Part shown: positions 25,956 to 34,377 of the stretch, in pieces
Layout of the letters: each line of letters starts with the position of its first letter
How positions within the stretch are numbered: position 1 is the stretch's first letter
DNA from: Pseudomonas pudica
GTDB taxonomy: Bacteria > Pseudomonadota > Gammaproteobacteria > Pseudomonadales > Pseudomonadaceae
DNA length: 64,000 bases
Reading direction: 5' to 3'
Assembly (NCBI RefSeq): GCF_015680405.1
Contig: NZ_JADLJS010000030.1
Span: forward strand, 1-64,000
Notes under the pieces: model-generated
The model's input: the letters and a program-made list of their open reading frames with translations, nothing else
What the model was told of the DNA's origin: nothing
The model's database searches: none
Position numbers and translations under genes: made by a program

Positions 25956-26090
25956 TGCAGGAGCGGCCTTGTGTCGCGATGGGCTGCGCAGCAGCCCCAA
26001 CGGACTCAAGGTCGATACCTACCTGAAAGATCGAGTGCGCAGGTTATGGGGCTGCTGCGCAGCCCATCGCGACACAAGGCCGCTCCTACA
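25956..26090. repeat. Large REP inverted repeat inside the gts operon
   Basis: Arms of more than 40 bases (about 25956-25999 and 26047-26090) are nearly exact inverted copies containing GCGGCCTTGTGTCGCGATGG. They would form a long RNA hairpin between gtsA and gtsB. This third REP family (TGTCGCGA core) recurs only at 48379-48490. Confidence 0.9.
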
Positions 26091-26107
26091 ACGGATTCGC
26101 GTCAGCC

Positions 26108-27394
26108 TTACTGGGCAGCCTTGATCGCCGCCGCCAGCTTCTTCGCCGCATCGGCCGGGTCGGCCTTGGGGTCGTTGATGTAGTTGGTCACCACATCGAA
26201 GAACGCGCCCTGCACGGCCAGCGTGGTGGCCATGTTGTGCGCCATGCTCGGCTGCAGGCCGCCATTTTTGGCATCGGCCAGGAAGTCCTTGGCGGAGGTC
26301 TGCGCGCAGACGTCGAAGTCATACTTGCCCATGTCGGCAAGCATGTCGTTGCGCACCGGGATCGACCCCTTGTTGCTGCTGAAGACCTTCTGGAAGTCCT
26401 CGCCCAGCACCTTGCGGGCAATATCCTGCTGCCCGGCAGACGTGCCGGCGTCGTTCTGCTTGAACACCACCAGCGAGTCGATGTTGTACAGGAACGCCTT
26501 GTCGGTGCCGGGGAATGGCACGCACTGGTAGTCCTTGCCGGCGGTTTTCTTCGCCAGGGTCCATTCGCTCTTGGCCCAGTCGCCCATGATCTGCATGCCG
26601 GCCTTGCCGTTTATGACCTTGGCCGCTTCCAGGTTCCAATCCTGGCCTTTGCCATCCGGGTCCATGTAGCTGGCGACCTTTTTCAGTTCGGTCAGCGCCT
26701 TGACCATCTGCGGGCCGGTCAGGGCTGTGCTGTCAAGGTCGACCAGGGCCTTCTTGTAGCCATCGGCCCCCATCACCGCCAGCACCACGCTTTCGAACAC
26801 GGTGCTGTCCTGCCACGGCTGGCCGCCGTGGGCGAGCGGGATGAAGCCGGCGGCCTTGAGCTTGTCGGCAGCGGCGTAGAATTCGTCGAGGGTGGCTGGC
26901 GCCTTGTCGACGCCGGCCTTCTTGAAGACTTCGGGGTTGATCCACAGCCAGTTGATACGGTGGATGTTCACCGGTACGGCGACATAGTCACCGTCATACT
27001 TGACGGTATCGGCGACTTTCTTGTCGAGCAGTGAGTCCCACTTTTCTTTCTTGGCCACATCCTTGAGTACATCGGCGTCGAGCAGGCCGGTGGCCGCCCA
27101 GTCCTGGATGTCCGGACCCTTGATCTGCGCGACACCCGGCGGGTTGCCGGCAACGGCGCGGCTCTTGAGCACGGTCATGGCGGTGGCACCACCACCACCG
27201 GCAACGGCACCGTCCTTCCAGGTGAAACCATCTTTTTCGACCTGGGCCTTGAGCACATCGACCGCCGCTTTTTCACCACCAGAGGTCCACCAGTGCACCA
27301 CCTCGACACTGCCTTTGGATTCGGCAGCCAGGGCATTGAATGGAAGCAAGGAGGCCAGGGAGATGGCGGCAGCGAGACGGAGCGTGGAATTCAT
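26108..27394 (-). CDS. gtsA: Glucose ABC transporter substrate-binding protein
   Basis: Periplasmic glucose-binding protein of the importer. The 428-residue precursor has a signal peptide (cleavage likely after ALA, about residue 23) and the CUT1 binding-protein fold, starting VEVVHWWTSGGEKAAVDVLK, a hallmark of the glucose/mannose group. First gene of gtsABCD-oprB. A TTGTTGTT tract (AACAACAA on the coding strand) lies 14-21 bases before the ATG, next to GAAAGG, and probably mediates Hfq/Crc repression. GltR is the expected transcriptional regulator of this promoter by analogy with known pseudomonads. Confidence 0.95.
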   Translation of the reverse strand: MNSTLRLAAAISLASLLPFNALAAESKGSVEVVHWWTSGGEKAAVDVLKAQVEKDGFTWKDGAVAGGGGATAMTVLKSRAVAGNPPGVAQIKGPDIQDWAATGLLDADVLKDVAKKEKWDSLLDKKVADTVKYDGDYVAVPVNIHRINWLWINPEVFKKAGVDKAPATLDEFYAAADKLKAAGFIPLAHGGQPWQDSTVFESVVLAVMGADGYKKALVDLDSTALTGPQMVKALTELKKVASYMDPDGKGQDWNLEAAKVINGKAGMQIMGDWAKSEWTLAKKTAGKDYQCVPFPGTDKAFLYNIDSLVVFKQNDAGTSAGQQDIARKVLGEDFQKVFSSNKGSIPVRNDMLADMGKYDFDVCAQTSAKDFLADAKNGGLQPSMAHNMATTLAVQGAFFDVVTNYINDPKADPADAAKKLAAAIKAAQ

Positions 27395-27407
27395 CGAAGC
27401 ACCTTTC

Positions 27408-27415
27408 TTGTTGTT
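27408..27415 (-). promoter_or_regulatory. Hfq/Crc catabolite-activity motif at the gtsA ribosome binding site
   Basis: AACAACAA on the coding strand fits AANAANAA and lies directly upstream of the GAAAGG ribosome binding site of gtsA. Confidence 0.6.
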
Positions 27416-27498
27416 ATGCCGTGCAAGTCGATCGCTTGCGTTGCATGAAGTCTAAACAGCGTGCTCGCCTCGCCAGGTAACGAAGCGATGCGTGAATG

Positions 27499-28848
27499 TC
27501 ATCGTTTGGTTACATTGCCGGCCAAGCTGCTGGCCAGGCTGGGTGCCAGTGGCAAGCCCGGCAGCAGCAGCGCCTGGTAGGCATGGTAGAGGTCGGGCTT
27601 GCCTGGCCAGATGGTCGCGGCCGGCTGGTTGCGCGTATCGAGTTCGTGGTGCCAGCTGCCAGCGCCATGGTCGATGAAATGGTTGACGATGAAGTCCCAG
27701 CAACGGCGGTACCACTGCTCGTAGTGCGCCTCGCCCGTGCGCTGCAACAGGGCCGCGGCGGCGGCGCAGGCTTCGGCATGCACCCAGTGCAGGCGTGCGC
27801 GCACCACCGGGCGATCGGCCCAGTCCAGGGTGTAGACAAAACCGGGCGCGCCATCGACGTTCCAGGCCTGCTGGCAGGCTGTATCGAACAATGCACGGGC
27901 ACAGTCTGGCAGCCACTGCGGGGCATGCAGGCCGGCCTGTTCCAGGCTGGCTTCCAGATGCAACAGCAACCGCGCCCACTCCAAGGCATGCCCGGGGGTG
28001 GAGCCATAAGGCCGGAAGTGGTCTGCCGGGTACGCCTGGTTGTAGTGCGGCAGCGGCTGCCAGAGGGCGTCGAAATGCTCGATGACCCGGTAGCCGTTGG
28101 CGGCGGCATGGGTATGGATGATGCGTTCGGCGATGCGCAAGGCGCGTTGCAGCCACAGGTTGTCACCAGTTACGTCTGCCAGGGCCAGAAAGGCCTCGAC
28201 CGCATGCATGTTGCTGTTGGCACCACGGTACTGCTCGGGCAACTGCCAGGCGCGGGAGAAGGCTTCCCGCAGGGCACCCTCCTCTTCGCTCCAGAAATGC
28301 GCTTCGACCACCTGCACCGCGCCTGCCAGCAAGGCTGGTGCACCGCAAGCACCTGCCATCACCGCCGAGCTGGCGGCCAGGGCGACAAAGGCATGCAGGT
28401 AAGCCGCCTTGCCGCTGTCGTCATGGCCTCCGGGGTGGGCGAACCAGCCGCCGTAGGTGGCATCCTGCAGCGCGCCAAGCAGGGCGGCAACACCGTGTTC
28501 GGCATAGGGCAGGTAGCCAGGCAGGCCCTGCAGGTGGGCCAGGGCGAAACAGTGAGTCATGCGGGCGGTGATCAGGGTTTCGGCGCGGGCACCGGGGGCA
28601 AGCAGGCCTGCGGCGTCGAGGCTACCGAAGCCATCGGGCAGTTTCGAAGCCGTGGCGAAGGCCAGCAGGCGCTGCCCTTCGGCCATGCGCCAGGCGGTGT
28701 GGGCCGGGGCGTCGAGCCAGCGGGTGGAAGGCAGGTTGTAGGTGCTCAAGGGCCAGCTTGATCCTTGCCAGTCGTCTGCGAATTCTAGTGAGCGGGCCTG
28801 GATGGGAATGTCACCAAGGAAGGTGGATTTGTCACCAGTCAGTGACAT
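27499..28848 (-). CDS. N-acylglucosamine 2-epimerase (AGE)-family sugar isomerase
   Basis: A 449-residue (alpha/alpha)6-barrel protein of the AGE/YihS superfamily, probably a mannose/fructose or related aldose-ketose isomerase. Family hallmarks include the TARMTHCFALAH helix, GGWFAHPGGHDDSGKAAYLHAFV with the paired histidines near the active site, and the LHWVHAEACAAAAALL helix. The ATG at 28848 (MSLTGDK) lies at the edge of a REP element and has only a weak ribosome binding site, so the true start may be slightly internal. Placement between gtsA and the gltR/gtrS genes links it to sugar entry. Substrate is inferred. Confidence 0.8.
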   Translation of the reverse strand: MSLTGDKSTFLGDIPIQARSLEFADDWQGSSWPLSTYNLPSTRWLDAPAHTAWRMAEGQRLLAFATASKLPDGFGSLDAAGLLAPGARAETLITARMTHCFALAHLQGLPGYLPYAEHGVAALLGALQDATYGGWFAHPGGHDDSGKAAYLHAFVALAASSAVMAGACGAPALLAGAVQVVEAHFWSEEEGALREAFSRAWQLPEQYRGANSNMHAVEAFLALADVTGDNLWLQRALRIAERIIHTHAAANGYRVIEHFDALWQPLPHYNQAYPADHFRPYGSTPGHALEWARLLLHLEASLEQAGLHAPQWLPDCARALFDTACQQAWNVDGAPGFVYTLDWADRPVVRARLHWVHAEACAAAAALLQRTGEAHYEQWYRRCWDFIVNHFIDHGAGSWHHELDTRNQPAATIWPGKPDLYHAYQALLLPGLPLAPSLASSLAGNVTKR

Positions 28849-28854
28849 TTGTGC

Positions 28855-28979
28855 TGCCTGTGCCGACCTCTTCGCGGGTAAACCCGCCCCCACAAGTTTT
28901 TGCATTAGCCTCGGAGCCTGTATGGACCTGTGAGGTCTTTGTGGGAGCGGGTTTACCCGCGAAGGGGCCGGTACAGGCA
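28855..28979. repeat. REP inverted pair (CGCGGGTAAACCCGC family)
   Basis: Two inverted copies of the classic 35-base P. putida type REP lie between gtrS and the sugar isomerase gene, touching the isomerase start. Confidence 0.9.
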
Positions 28980-28989
28980 ATACAACCCT

Positions 28990-30444
28990 TCAGTCCATGC
29001 CCCGCGGCAGGTACAAGGTCACCCGCAACCCGCCCTCACGCAGGTTCAGCAAGCTCACCTCCCCGCCATGGCTATGGGCAATGTTGCGCGCAATCCCCAA
29101 CCCCAGCCCGTACCCCTGCTGTTGCCCGGCCAGACGGAAGTGCGGCTCGAACACCTGCTCCAACTGCTGCTGCGGCACCCCCGGCCCCTGGTCATCCACT
29201 TGCAGGACAAACCCCTCGGCACTGTCGATGATGCGCAGCCGCGCTCGCTCGCCGTACTTGATGGCGTTGTCGATCAGGTTGCCGATGCAGCGCCGCAACG
29301 CCAGCGGTTTGCCCGGGTATGGCGCCAGCGCCCGGCCTTCGAGCGTTATGCGGCCATCGCCCAGGTACGGCTCGGCCAGGATTTCCAGCACCTGGTTGAG
29401 GTCGACCGGCTCGATGTTCTCGTGGATGTCGGTGTCCTTCACGCACTGCAATGCACCTTTGACAAGTAGCTCCAGCTCGTCCAGGTCCTGGCTGAACTTG
29501 GCCTGTAGGCGCTCGTCCTCCAGCAGCTCGACGCGCAGGCGCAAGCGGGTGATCGGCGTGCGCAGGTCGTGGGAGATGGCACTGAACAGCTGGCTACGCT
29601 CGGTCAGGTAGCGGCTGATGCGCTCGCGCATGCTGTTGAATGCACGCCCCACCTCGACCACCTCGCTGCCACCACCTTCGGCCACCGGTGCCACATCGGC
29701 GCCCAGTGACATCTCTCGGGCAGCCCGCGCCAGGCGCTTGAGCGGCCAGCTTTGCCAGTGCACCAGCAAGCCGATGAACAGCAGCAGCAGGACCGTGGTC
29801 AACACGATGAAGCCAATCTGCTGGCGCGGCAGGCGCTCGGCCTCCAGGCTGGTGTAGGGCTCGGGCAGCAGCGAGGCGATGTACAGCCACTCACCCTCAC
29901 CCAGGCGGATCTGGGTTACCAGCACCGGCGGGTTGAGTGGCTCGAGTGTCAGCGAGTAATGCGCCCAGGAGCGTGGCAGTTCGTCGAGCTTCAGGCCGCT
30001 GTTGAAGATACGCAGGTCGTCGGGCCCGACGAACTCGACGGAAATTTCCATCTGCGAACCCAGGCGCTCATGCAGCACCTGCTGGAACACATCGATCACC
30101 GTCTGCTTGCGCGGGGTAACGGGCAGTAGCGGCATGTCCAGCGGCTTGGCGTTGAGCGACACGAAAAAGCGTGTACCGCCCATGCTGCGCAACTGGTCGA
30201 GGACCATCGGCCGATAGGCCACTGGCAACGAGCGGAAGTAGCTGACGCTGGCACTCATCGAATGAGCCAGGCTGCTGGCGCTGGCACGCAGGCCCTGCAA
30301 CTGACTGGCGCGCAGTTGGGCAACCCAGATGACGCTCGACAAACCCTGGGCAAGCAGCACCACCAGCAGGGTCAGCAACAGCATGCGCCCCAGTAGCGAG
30401 CGCGGCAGCAGTCGCCAGCGCCGCTCAGGGCGCATTGCAGACAT
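28990..30444 (-). CDS. gtrS: Sensor histidine kinase GtrS of the glucose two-component system
   Basis: Inner-membrane kinase that, in studied pseudomonads, senses 2-ketogluconate and 6-phosphogluconate and works with GltR. The 484-residue protein has membrane helices at about 20-42 and 210-228 bracketing a ~165-residue periplasmic domain, then HAMP, the phospho-acceptor H292 (SAISHDLRTPITRL), and the ATPase domain with N-box NLIDNAIKYG, DDQGPGVP and GLGLGIARNIAHSHGG. Start overlaps the gltR stop by 20 bases (an alternative Met lies at 30435). Last gene of edd-glk-gltR-gtrS. Confidence 0.92.
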   Translation of the reverse strand: MSAMRPERRWRLLPRSLLGRMLLLTLLVVLLAQGLSSVIWVAQLRASQLQGLRASASSLAHSMSASVSYFRSLPVAYRPMVLDQLRSMGGTRFFVSLNAKPLDMPLLPVTPRKQTVIDVFQQVLHERLGSQMEISVEFVGPDDLRIFNSGLKLDELPRSWAHYSLTLEPLNPPVLVTQIRLGEGEWLYIASLLPEPYTSLEAERLPRQQIGFIVLTTVLLLLFIGLLVHWQSWPLKRLARAAREMSLGADVAPVAEGGGSEVVEVGRAFNSMRERISRYLTERSQLFSAISHDLRTPITRLRLRVELLEDERLQAKFSQDLDELELLVKGALQCVKDTDIHENIEPVDLNQVLEILAEPYLGDGRITLEGRALAPYPGKPLALRRCIGNLIDNAIKYGERARLRIIDSAEGFVLQVDDQGPGVPQQQLEQVFEPHFRLAGQQQGYGLGLGIARNIAHSHGGEVSLLNLREGGLRVTLYLPRGMD

Positions 30445-31150
30445 GGGCAGCCAACAGGTAGCCGCTGCCGCGTACGGTGCGGATCAGCCGGGGTGGTTTG
30501 TCGGTATCGCGCAGGCGCTGGCGCAGACGGCTGACCGCCATGTCGACGATGCGGTCCAGCGGCATCGGCTCGCGACCACGAGTGGCGTTGCCGATGGTAT
30601 CGCGGTCGAGGATCTGCTGTGGGTGGTCGAGGAACAGCTTGAGCAGGGCGAAGTCGGCGCCAGAGAGAATCACTTCCTCACCGTCGCGATGGAACAGGCG
30701 GTGGCTGACCGTGTCCAGGCGCCAGTCGTCGAAGGCCAGCACCGCACCGCCCGGCGCCGCCTGGCCGAACTCGGCGCGACGCAGCAGGGCCTTGATCCGC
30801 GCTTGCAGTTCGCGGGGGCTGAACGGCTTGCCCAGGTAGTCGTCGGCGCCCAACTCCAGGCCGATGACCCGGTCGGTTTCGTCGGAGCTGGCGGTGAGCA
30901 TGATGATCGGTACCCGTGCCAGGCGCGGGTGCTGGCGTACCCAGCGGCACAGGCTGAAGCCGTCTTCGTCGGGCAGCATGACATCGAGGATGACCAGGTC
31001 GCAGGGGGTGGATTCCAGCGCGCGGCGAAAGCCCTTGCCGTCGGCTTCGGCATGCACCTGGAAGCCGGAGCGGCTCAGGTAGGTTTGCAGCAGCTCGCGG
31101 ATTTCCTGGTCGTCGTCGACCATCAGGATCGATTTGCCGGCAGTGCTCAA
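30425..31150 (-). CDS. gltR: OmpR-family response regulator GltR
   Basis: Transcription factor for glucose transport genes. Receiver domain at 1-118 with the acidic cluster at 12-14, phospho-acceptor D56 (VILDVMLPDEDG) and K108; winged-helix DNA-binding domain at about 140-236 (LLKLFLDHPQQILDRD, RLIRTVRGSGYLL). The start is a TTG at 31150 with a strong GAGGAAGG site at proper distance, giving 241 residues beginning MSTAGKSILMVDDDQ. The frame extends upstream through a REP element, which is not coding. It is separated from glk by that REP but is on the same strand. Confidence 0.93.
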   Translation of the reverse strand: MSTAGKSILMVDDDQEIRELLQTYLSRSGFQVHAEADGKGFRRALESTPCDLVILDVMLPDEDGFSLCRWVRQHPRLARVPIIMLTASSDETDRVIGLELGADDYLGKPFSPRELQARIKALLRRAEFGQAAPGGAVLAFDDWRLDTVSHRLFHRDGEEVILSGADFALLKLFLDHPQQILDRDTIGNATRGREPMPLDRIVDMAVSRLRQRLRDTDKPPRLIRTVRGSGYLLAAHVCNAP

Positions 31151-31208
31151 GGTAGTCCTTCCTCTTGTTGATTGCAGGTCTTTTTGCCTGCTGTCGGGTG
31201 TTGCTTTC

Positions 31209-31320
31209 TGGGGCTGCTTCGCAACCCATCGCCGGCAAGCCAGGCTCCCACAGTTATTGCACAGCCCTAGGCTTGAAGCGATCGGTATGGGAGCTGGCTT
31301 GCCGGCGATTGGGTCGCGCA
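31209..31320. repeat. REP inverted pair between glk and gltR
   Basis: ATCGCCGGCAAGCC near 31229 and GGCTTGCCGGCGAT near 31296 form an inverted pair of the AAGCC family inside the edd-glk-gltR-gtrS transcription unit. Confidence 0.85.
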
Positions 31321-31329
31321 GTGGCCTAC

Positions 31330-32289
31330 CTATCCGTGATCCAGCGCCTGCTGCAAAGCCACCCCGGCCCCCAGCAACCCGGAAAACTCCGCCGTCACCA
31401 GCCAAACCGGTACGCCAGCGAAATAACCACTCATGCAGCCCTTGTCGGAAAAACTCGCGGCGAACCCGCTGCGCAGGAACAGCTCGGCAAACCGCGGGAT
31501 CACGCCGCCGACAATATAGACCCCTCCCCGCGCGCCCAGCGTCAGAACATTGTTACCCGCCACTCGGCCAAGGAAACGGCAGAACTGTTCGATCACCGCC
31601 AGCGCCCGTGGTTCGCCGGCCAGCGCAGCATCGGTGATTTGCGCCGGGGTCTTGTGTCGGGGTATGTCAGCGTCCAGTTCACAGATTGCTTGGTACAGGC
31701 GCAGCAGACCACCGCCACTGAGCACGGTTTCGGCGCTGACGTGGCCGATCTGGGCGTGAATCTGTTGGTGAATCGCTGCTTCGCGGGCATTACCCACCGG
31801 CAGGTCGACGTGCCCGCCCTCGCCCGGCAAGGCACACCAACGTTCCCCCACTCGCAAGAGGGAGCCGACACCCAAACCGGTACCCGGACCGATGACCAAC
31901 GCCGGACGCGCAAGATCGGCCTGGCCTGGACACACTTCGCGAAACTCGCCATCGCGCAGGCGGGTCATGCCCAGCGCCATGGCGGTGAAGTCATTGATCA
32001 GCAGCAGCTGCTCGATCTGCAGTCGCTGGCAGAATGCCAGACGGCTCAGGCGCCAATGGTTGTTGGTGAAACGGAACTCGTCGCCATTGACCGGCCCGGC
32101 CACCGCCAGGCAGGCAGCAGTCACGCCGCCGCGGGGAATGCCCAGGCCTTCAAGGTAAGCCTCGATGGCCTGTTCCGGGCTGGTGTAGTCCTCGGTGGCG
32201 AAGACCTTCACTTCATGCAGCTGGTTGTCACGCCACAACGCAAAACGGGCATTGGTGCCGCCGATGTCGCCAACCAGCAGGTCCTTCAT
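31330..32289 (-). CDS. glk: Glucokinase
   Basis: Phosphorylates cytosolic glucose with ATP. The 319-residue protein is of the proteobacterial Glk group: ATP phosphate loop MKDLLVGDIGGTNARFAL, LLINDFTAMALGM with the catalytic aspartate, GPGTGLGVGSLL, and GEGGHVDLPV with the substrate-binding residues. The ATG overlaps the edd stop as ATGA (32286-32289). It makes glucose 6-phosphate for Zwf; second gene of the edd operon under HexR. Confidence 0.96.
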   Translation of the reverse strand: MKDLLVGDIGGTNARFALWRDNQLHEVKVFATEDYTSPEQAIEAYLEGLGIPRGGVTAACLAVAGPVNGDEFRFTNNHWRLSRLAFCQRLQIEQLLLINDFTAMALGMTRLRDGEFREVCPGQADLARPALVIGPGTGLGVGSLLRVGERWCALPGEGGHVDLPVGNAREAAIHQQIHAQIGHVSAETVLSGGGLLRLYQAICELDADIPRHKTPAQITDAALAGEPRALAVIEQFCRFLGRVAGNNVLTLGARGGVYIVGGVIPRFAELFLRSGFAASFSDKGCMSGYFAGVPVWLVTAEFSGLLGAGVALQQALDHG

Positions 32290-34112
32290 TTGAGGTTCTC
32301 CAGGGCCGAGGTGAAGGCACTGGCGCCCTGCTCTGCCGGGCTGAACGCCATGCGCATGAAGCCGAACAGCTCGCGCCCGCAGCCCAGGTCGTTGCCCTGT
32401 GGCGCTGGCGGCAGATCGCGGCTGGCCAGTTCTTCGGCCGACACCATTACCCGCAGCGTGCCTTCGACACCATCGACCCGCACAATATCACCATCGCGCA
32501 CTCGTGCCAGCGGGCCGCCGTCATAAGCCTCGGGGCAAACATGAATGGCCGCCGGGATCTTGCCCGAAGCACCGGACATGCGTCCGTCGGTAACCAGCGC
32601 CACCTTGAAGCCACGGTCCTGCAGCACGCCGAGGAACGGTGTGAGCTTGTGCAGCTCCGGCATGCCGTTGCAGCGCGGGCCCTGGAAGCGCACCACGGCG
32701 ACGAAGTCACGCTCCAGCTCGCCTGCCTTGAACGCATCGGCCAGCGACTGCTGATCTTGGAACACCCGCGCTGGCGCCTCGACCACCTGGTGCTCAGGGG
32801 CGACAGCGGACACCTTCATCACGCCGCGGCCGAGGTTGCCCTCCATCACCCGCAGGCCGCCTTCGGCCGAGAACGGCCGCGCGACCGGGCGCAGGATGCT
32901 TTCGTCCAGGCTGTGCTGCGGCCCTTCGCGCCACACCAGCTTGCCGTTGTCGAGGAACGGCTCCTGGGTGTAGCGGCGCAGGCCATGGCCGGCCACTGTG
33001 TTGACATCTTCGTGCAGCAGCCCGGCATCGAGCAGCTCGCGGATAAGGAAGGCCATGCCGCCCGCGGCCTGGAAGTGATTGATGTCGGCCTTGCCGTTGG
33101 GGTAGACGTGGGACAAGGTCGGCACCACCTCGGACAGGTCGGCCATGTCCTGCCAGGTCAGCTGGATACCGGCGGCCTGGGCAATCGCCGGGATGTGCAG
33201 GGTATGGTTGGTCGAGCCGCCGGTGGCGTGCAGGGCGACGATGGAGTTGACCAGCGCCTTCTCGTCGACGATTTCACCCAGCGGCATGAAGTTGCCGCTG
33301 GCTTTGGTCATGCGCGTGACCTGCTGCGCGGCCTCGGCGGTGAGCGCGTCGCGCAGCGGCGTGTACGGGTTGACGAACGAGGCGCCCGGAAGGTGCAGGC
33401 CCATCACTTCCATCACCAGCTGGTTGGTGTTGGCAGTGCCGTAGAAGGTACAGGTGCCAGGGCTGTGGTAGGACTTCATCTCCGAATCCAGCAGCTCTTC
33501 GCGGCTGGCCTTGCCTTCGGCATAACGCTGGCGCACATCGGCCTTCTGCTTGTTGGAAATGCCGGAGACCATCGGCCCGCCCGGGACGAAAATGGTCGGC
33601 AGGTGACCAAAGCGCAGTGCGCCCATCATCAAACCAGGGACGATCTTGTCGCAGATGCCCAGCATCAGCGCGGCGTCGAACATGTTGTGCGACAGGGCCA
33701 CGGCGGTGGACATGGCGATCACTTCGCGGCTGGCGATGGCCAGCTCCATGCCCGGCTCGCCCTGAGTCACGCCATCGCACATGGCCGGCACGCCACCGGC
33801 GAACTGGCCGACCGAACCGACATCGCGCAGGGCCTGCTTGATCTGCTCGGGGAAGTGCTGGTAGGGCTGGTGCGCCGAAAGCATGTCGTTGTAGGCCGAG
33901 ACGATGGCCACGTTGGCCGCGTTCATCAGGCGCAGGGTCTGCTTGTCGTCGCTGCCGCAACCAGCCACGCCATGGGCGAAGTTGGCGCACTGCAGGCTGG
34001 CACGCATGGGGCCGTCACTGGCCGCGCCGCGAATCAGTTGCAGGTAGCGTTCGCGGGTGGCACGGCTACGTTCGACCAGCCGCTGGGTGACCTCAAGGAT
34101 GCGCGGATGCAT
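32286..34112 (-). CDS. edd: 6-phosphogluconate dehydratase
   Basis: Key Entner-Doudoroff enzyme producing KDPG, the HexR inducer. The 608-residue IlvD/Edd family protein carries the cysteines expected to hold its iron-sulfur cluster (MCDGVTQG, LGICDKIVPG, GTCTFYGTANTNQ) and the C-terminal signature VTDGRMSGASGKIPAAIHV. Heads edd-glk-gltR-gtrS and is divergent from gap-1. The shared region contains two consensus HexR operators. Confidence 0.97.
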   Translation of the reverse strand: MHPRILEVTQRLVERSRATRERYLQLIRGAASDGPMRASLQCANFAHGVAGCGSDDKQTLRLMNAANVAIVSAYNDMLSAHQPYQHFPEQIKQALRDVGSVGQFAGGVPAMCDGVTQGEPGMELAIASREVIAMSTAVALSHNMFDAALMLGICDKIVPGLMMGALRFGHLPTIFVPGGPMVSGISNKQKADVRQRYAEGKASREELLDSEMKSYHSPGTCTFYGTANTNQLVMEVMGLHLPGASFVNPYTPLRDALTAEAAQQVTRMTKASGNFMPLGEIVDEKALVNSIVALHATGGSTNHTLHIPAIAQAAGIQLTWQDMADLSEVVPTLSHVYPNGKADINHFQAAGGMAFLIRELLDAGLLHEDVNTVAGHGLRRYTQEPFLDNGKLVWREGPQHSLDESILRPVARPFSAEGGLRVMEGNLGRGVMKVSAVAPEHQVVEAPARVFQDQQSLADAFKAGELERDFVAVVRFQGPRCNGMPELHKLTPFLGVLQDRGFKVALVTDGRMSGASGKIPAAIHVCPEAYDGGPLARVRDGDIVRVDGVEGTLRVMVSAEELASRDLPPAPQGNDLGCGRELFGFMRMAFSPAEQGASAFTSALENLK

Positions 34113-34235
34113 GTACTGGACTCCAGGCTAATTGTAAGGGCGGTTTACCGGGCATTTCCCCTCCAAACGATTGCGGCCTAGGCTCAAGGTAGAGGAGCCC
34201 GCTGCATCGGTGGAGGCACGTCGCCCAACCACTTG

Positions 34236-34251
34236 TTGTATGTTTAAACAA
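34236..34251. promoter_or_regulatory. HexR operator, edd side
   Basis: TTGT-N8-ACAA, an exact match to the published P. putida HexR consensus, 124 bases upstream of edd within a short AT-rich region. Confidence 0.8.
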
Positions 34252-34298
34252 AATACTGCCACTAAAAAGGCTTGTTTTCTATCGGCAGGTGAATAATC

Positions 34299-34313
34299 TT
34301 GTAATTCCAACAA
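34299..34313. promoter_or_regulatory. HexR operator, gap-1 side
   Basis: TTGT-N7-ACAA, a second exact consensus match 65 bases before the gap-1 ATG. An AACAACAA tract overlaps its right end (34309-34316) and may double as an Hfq/Crc site if transcribed. Confidence 0.78.
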
Positions 34314-34377
34314 CAAAACCGTTTCAGTGAAGCTCCTTTGTGCCACAGGTTTCACTCGGACTGCCAGAGGTACTGCC

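Noticed and set aside
27452..28156. 234-codon frame overlapping the AGE-family gene on the same strand
   Set aside because: Arginine/alanine-rich out-of-frame shadow; the 449-residue isomerase frame has recognisable motifs.
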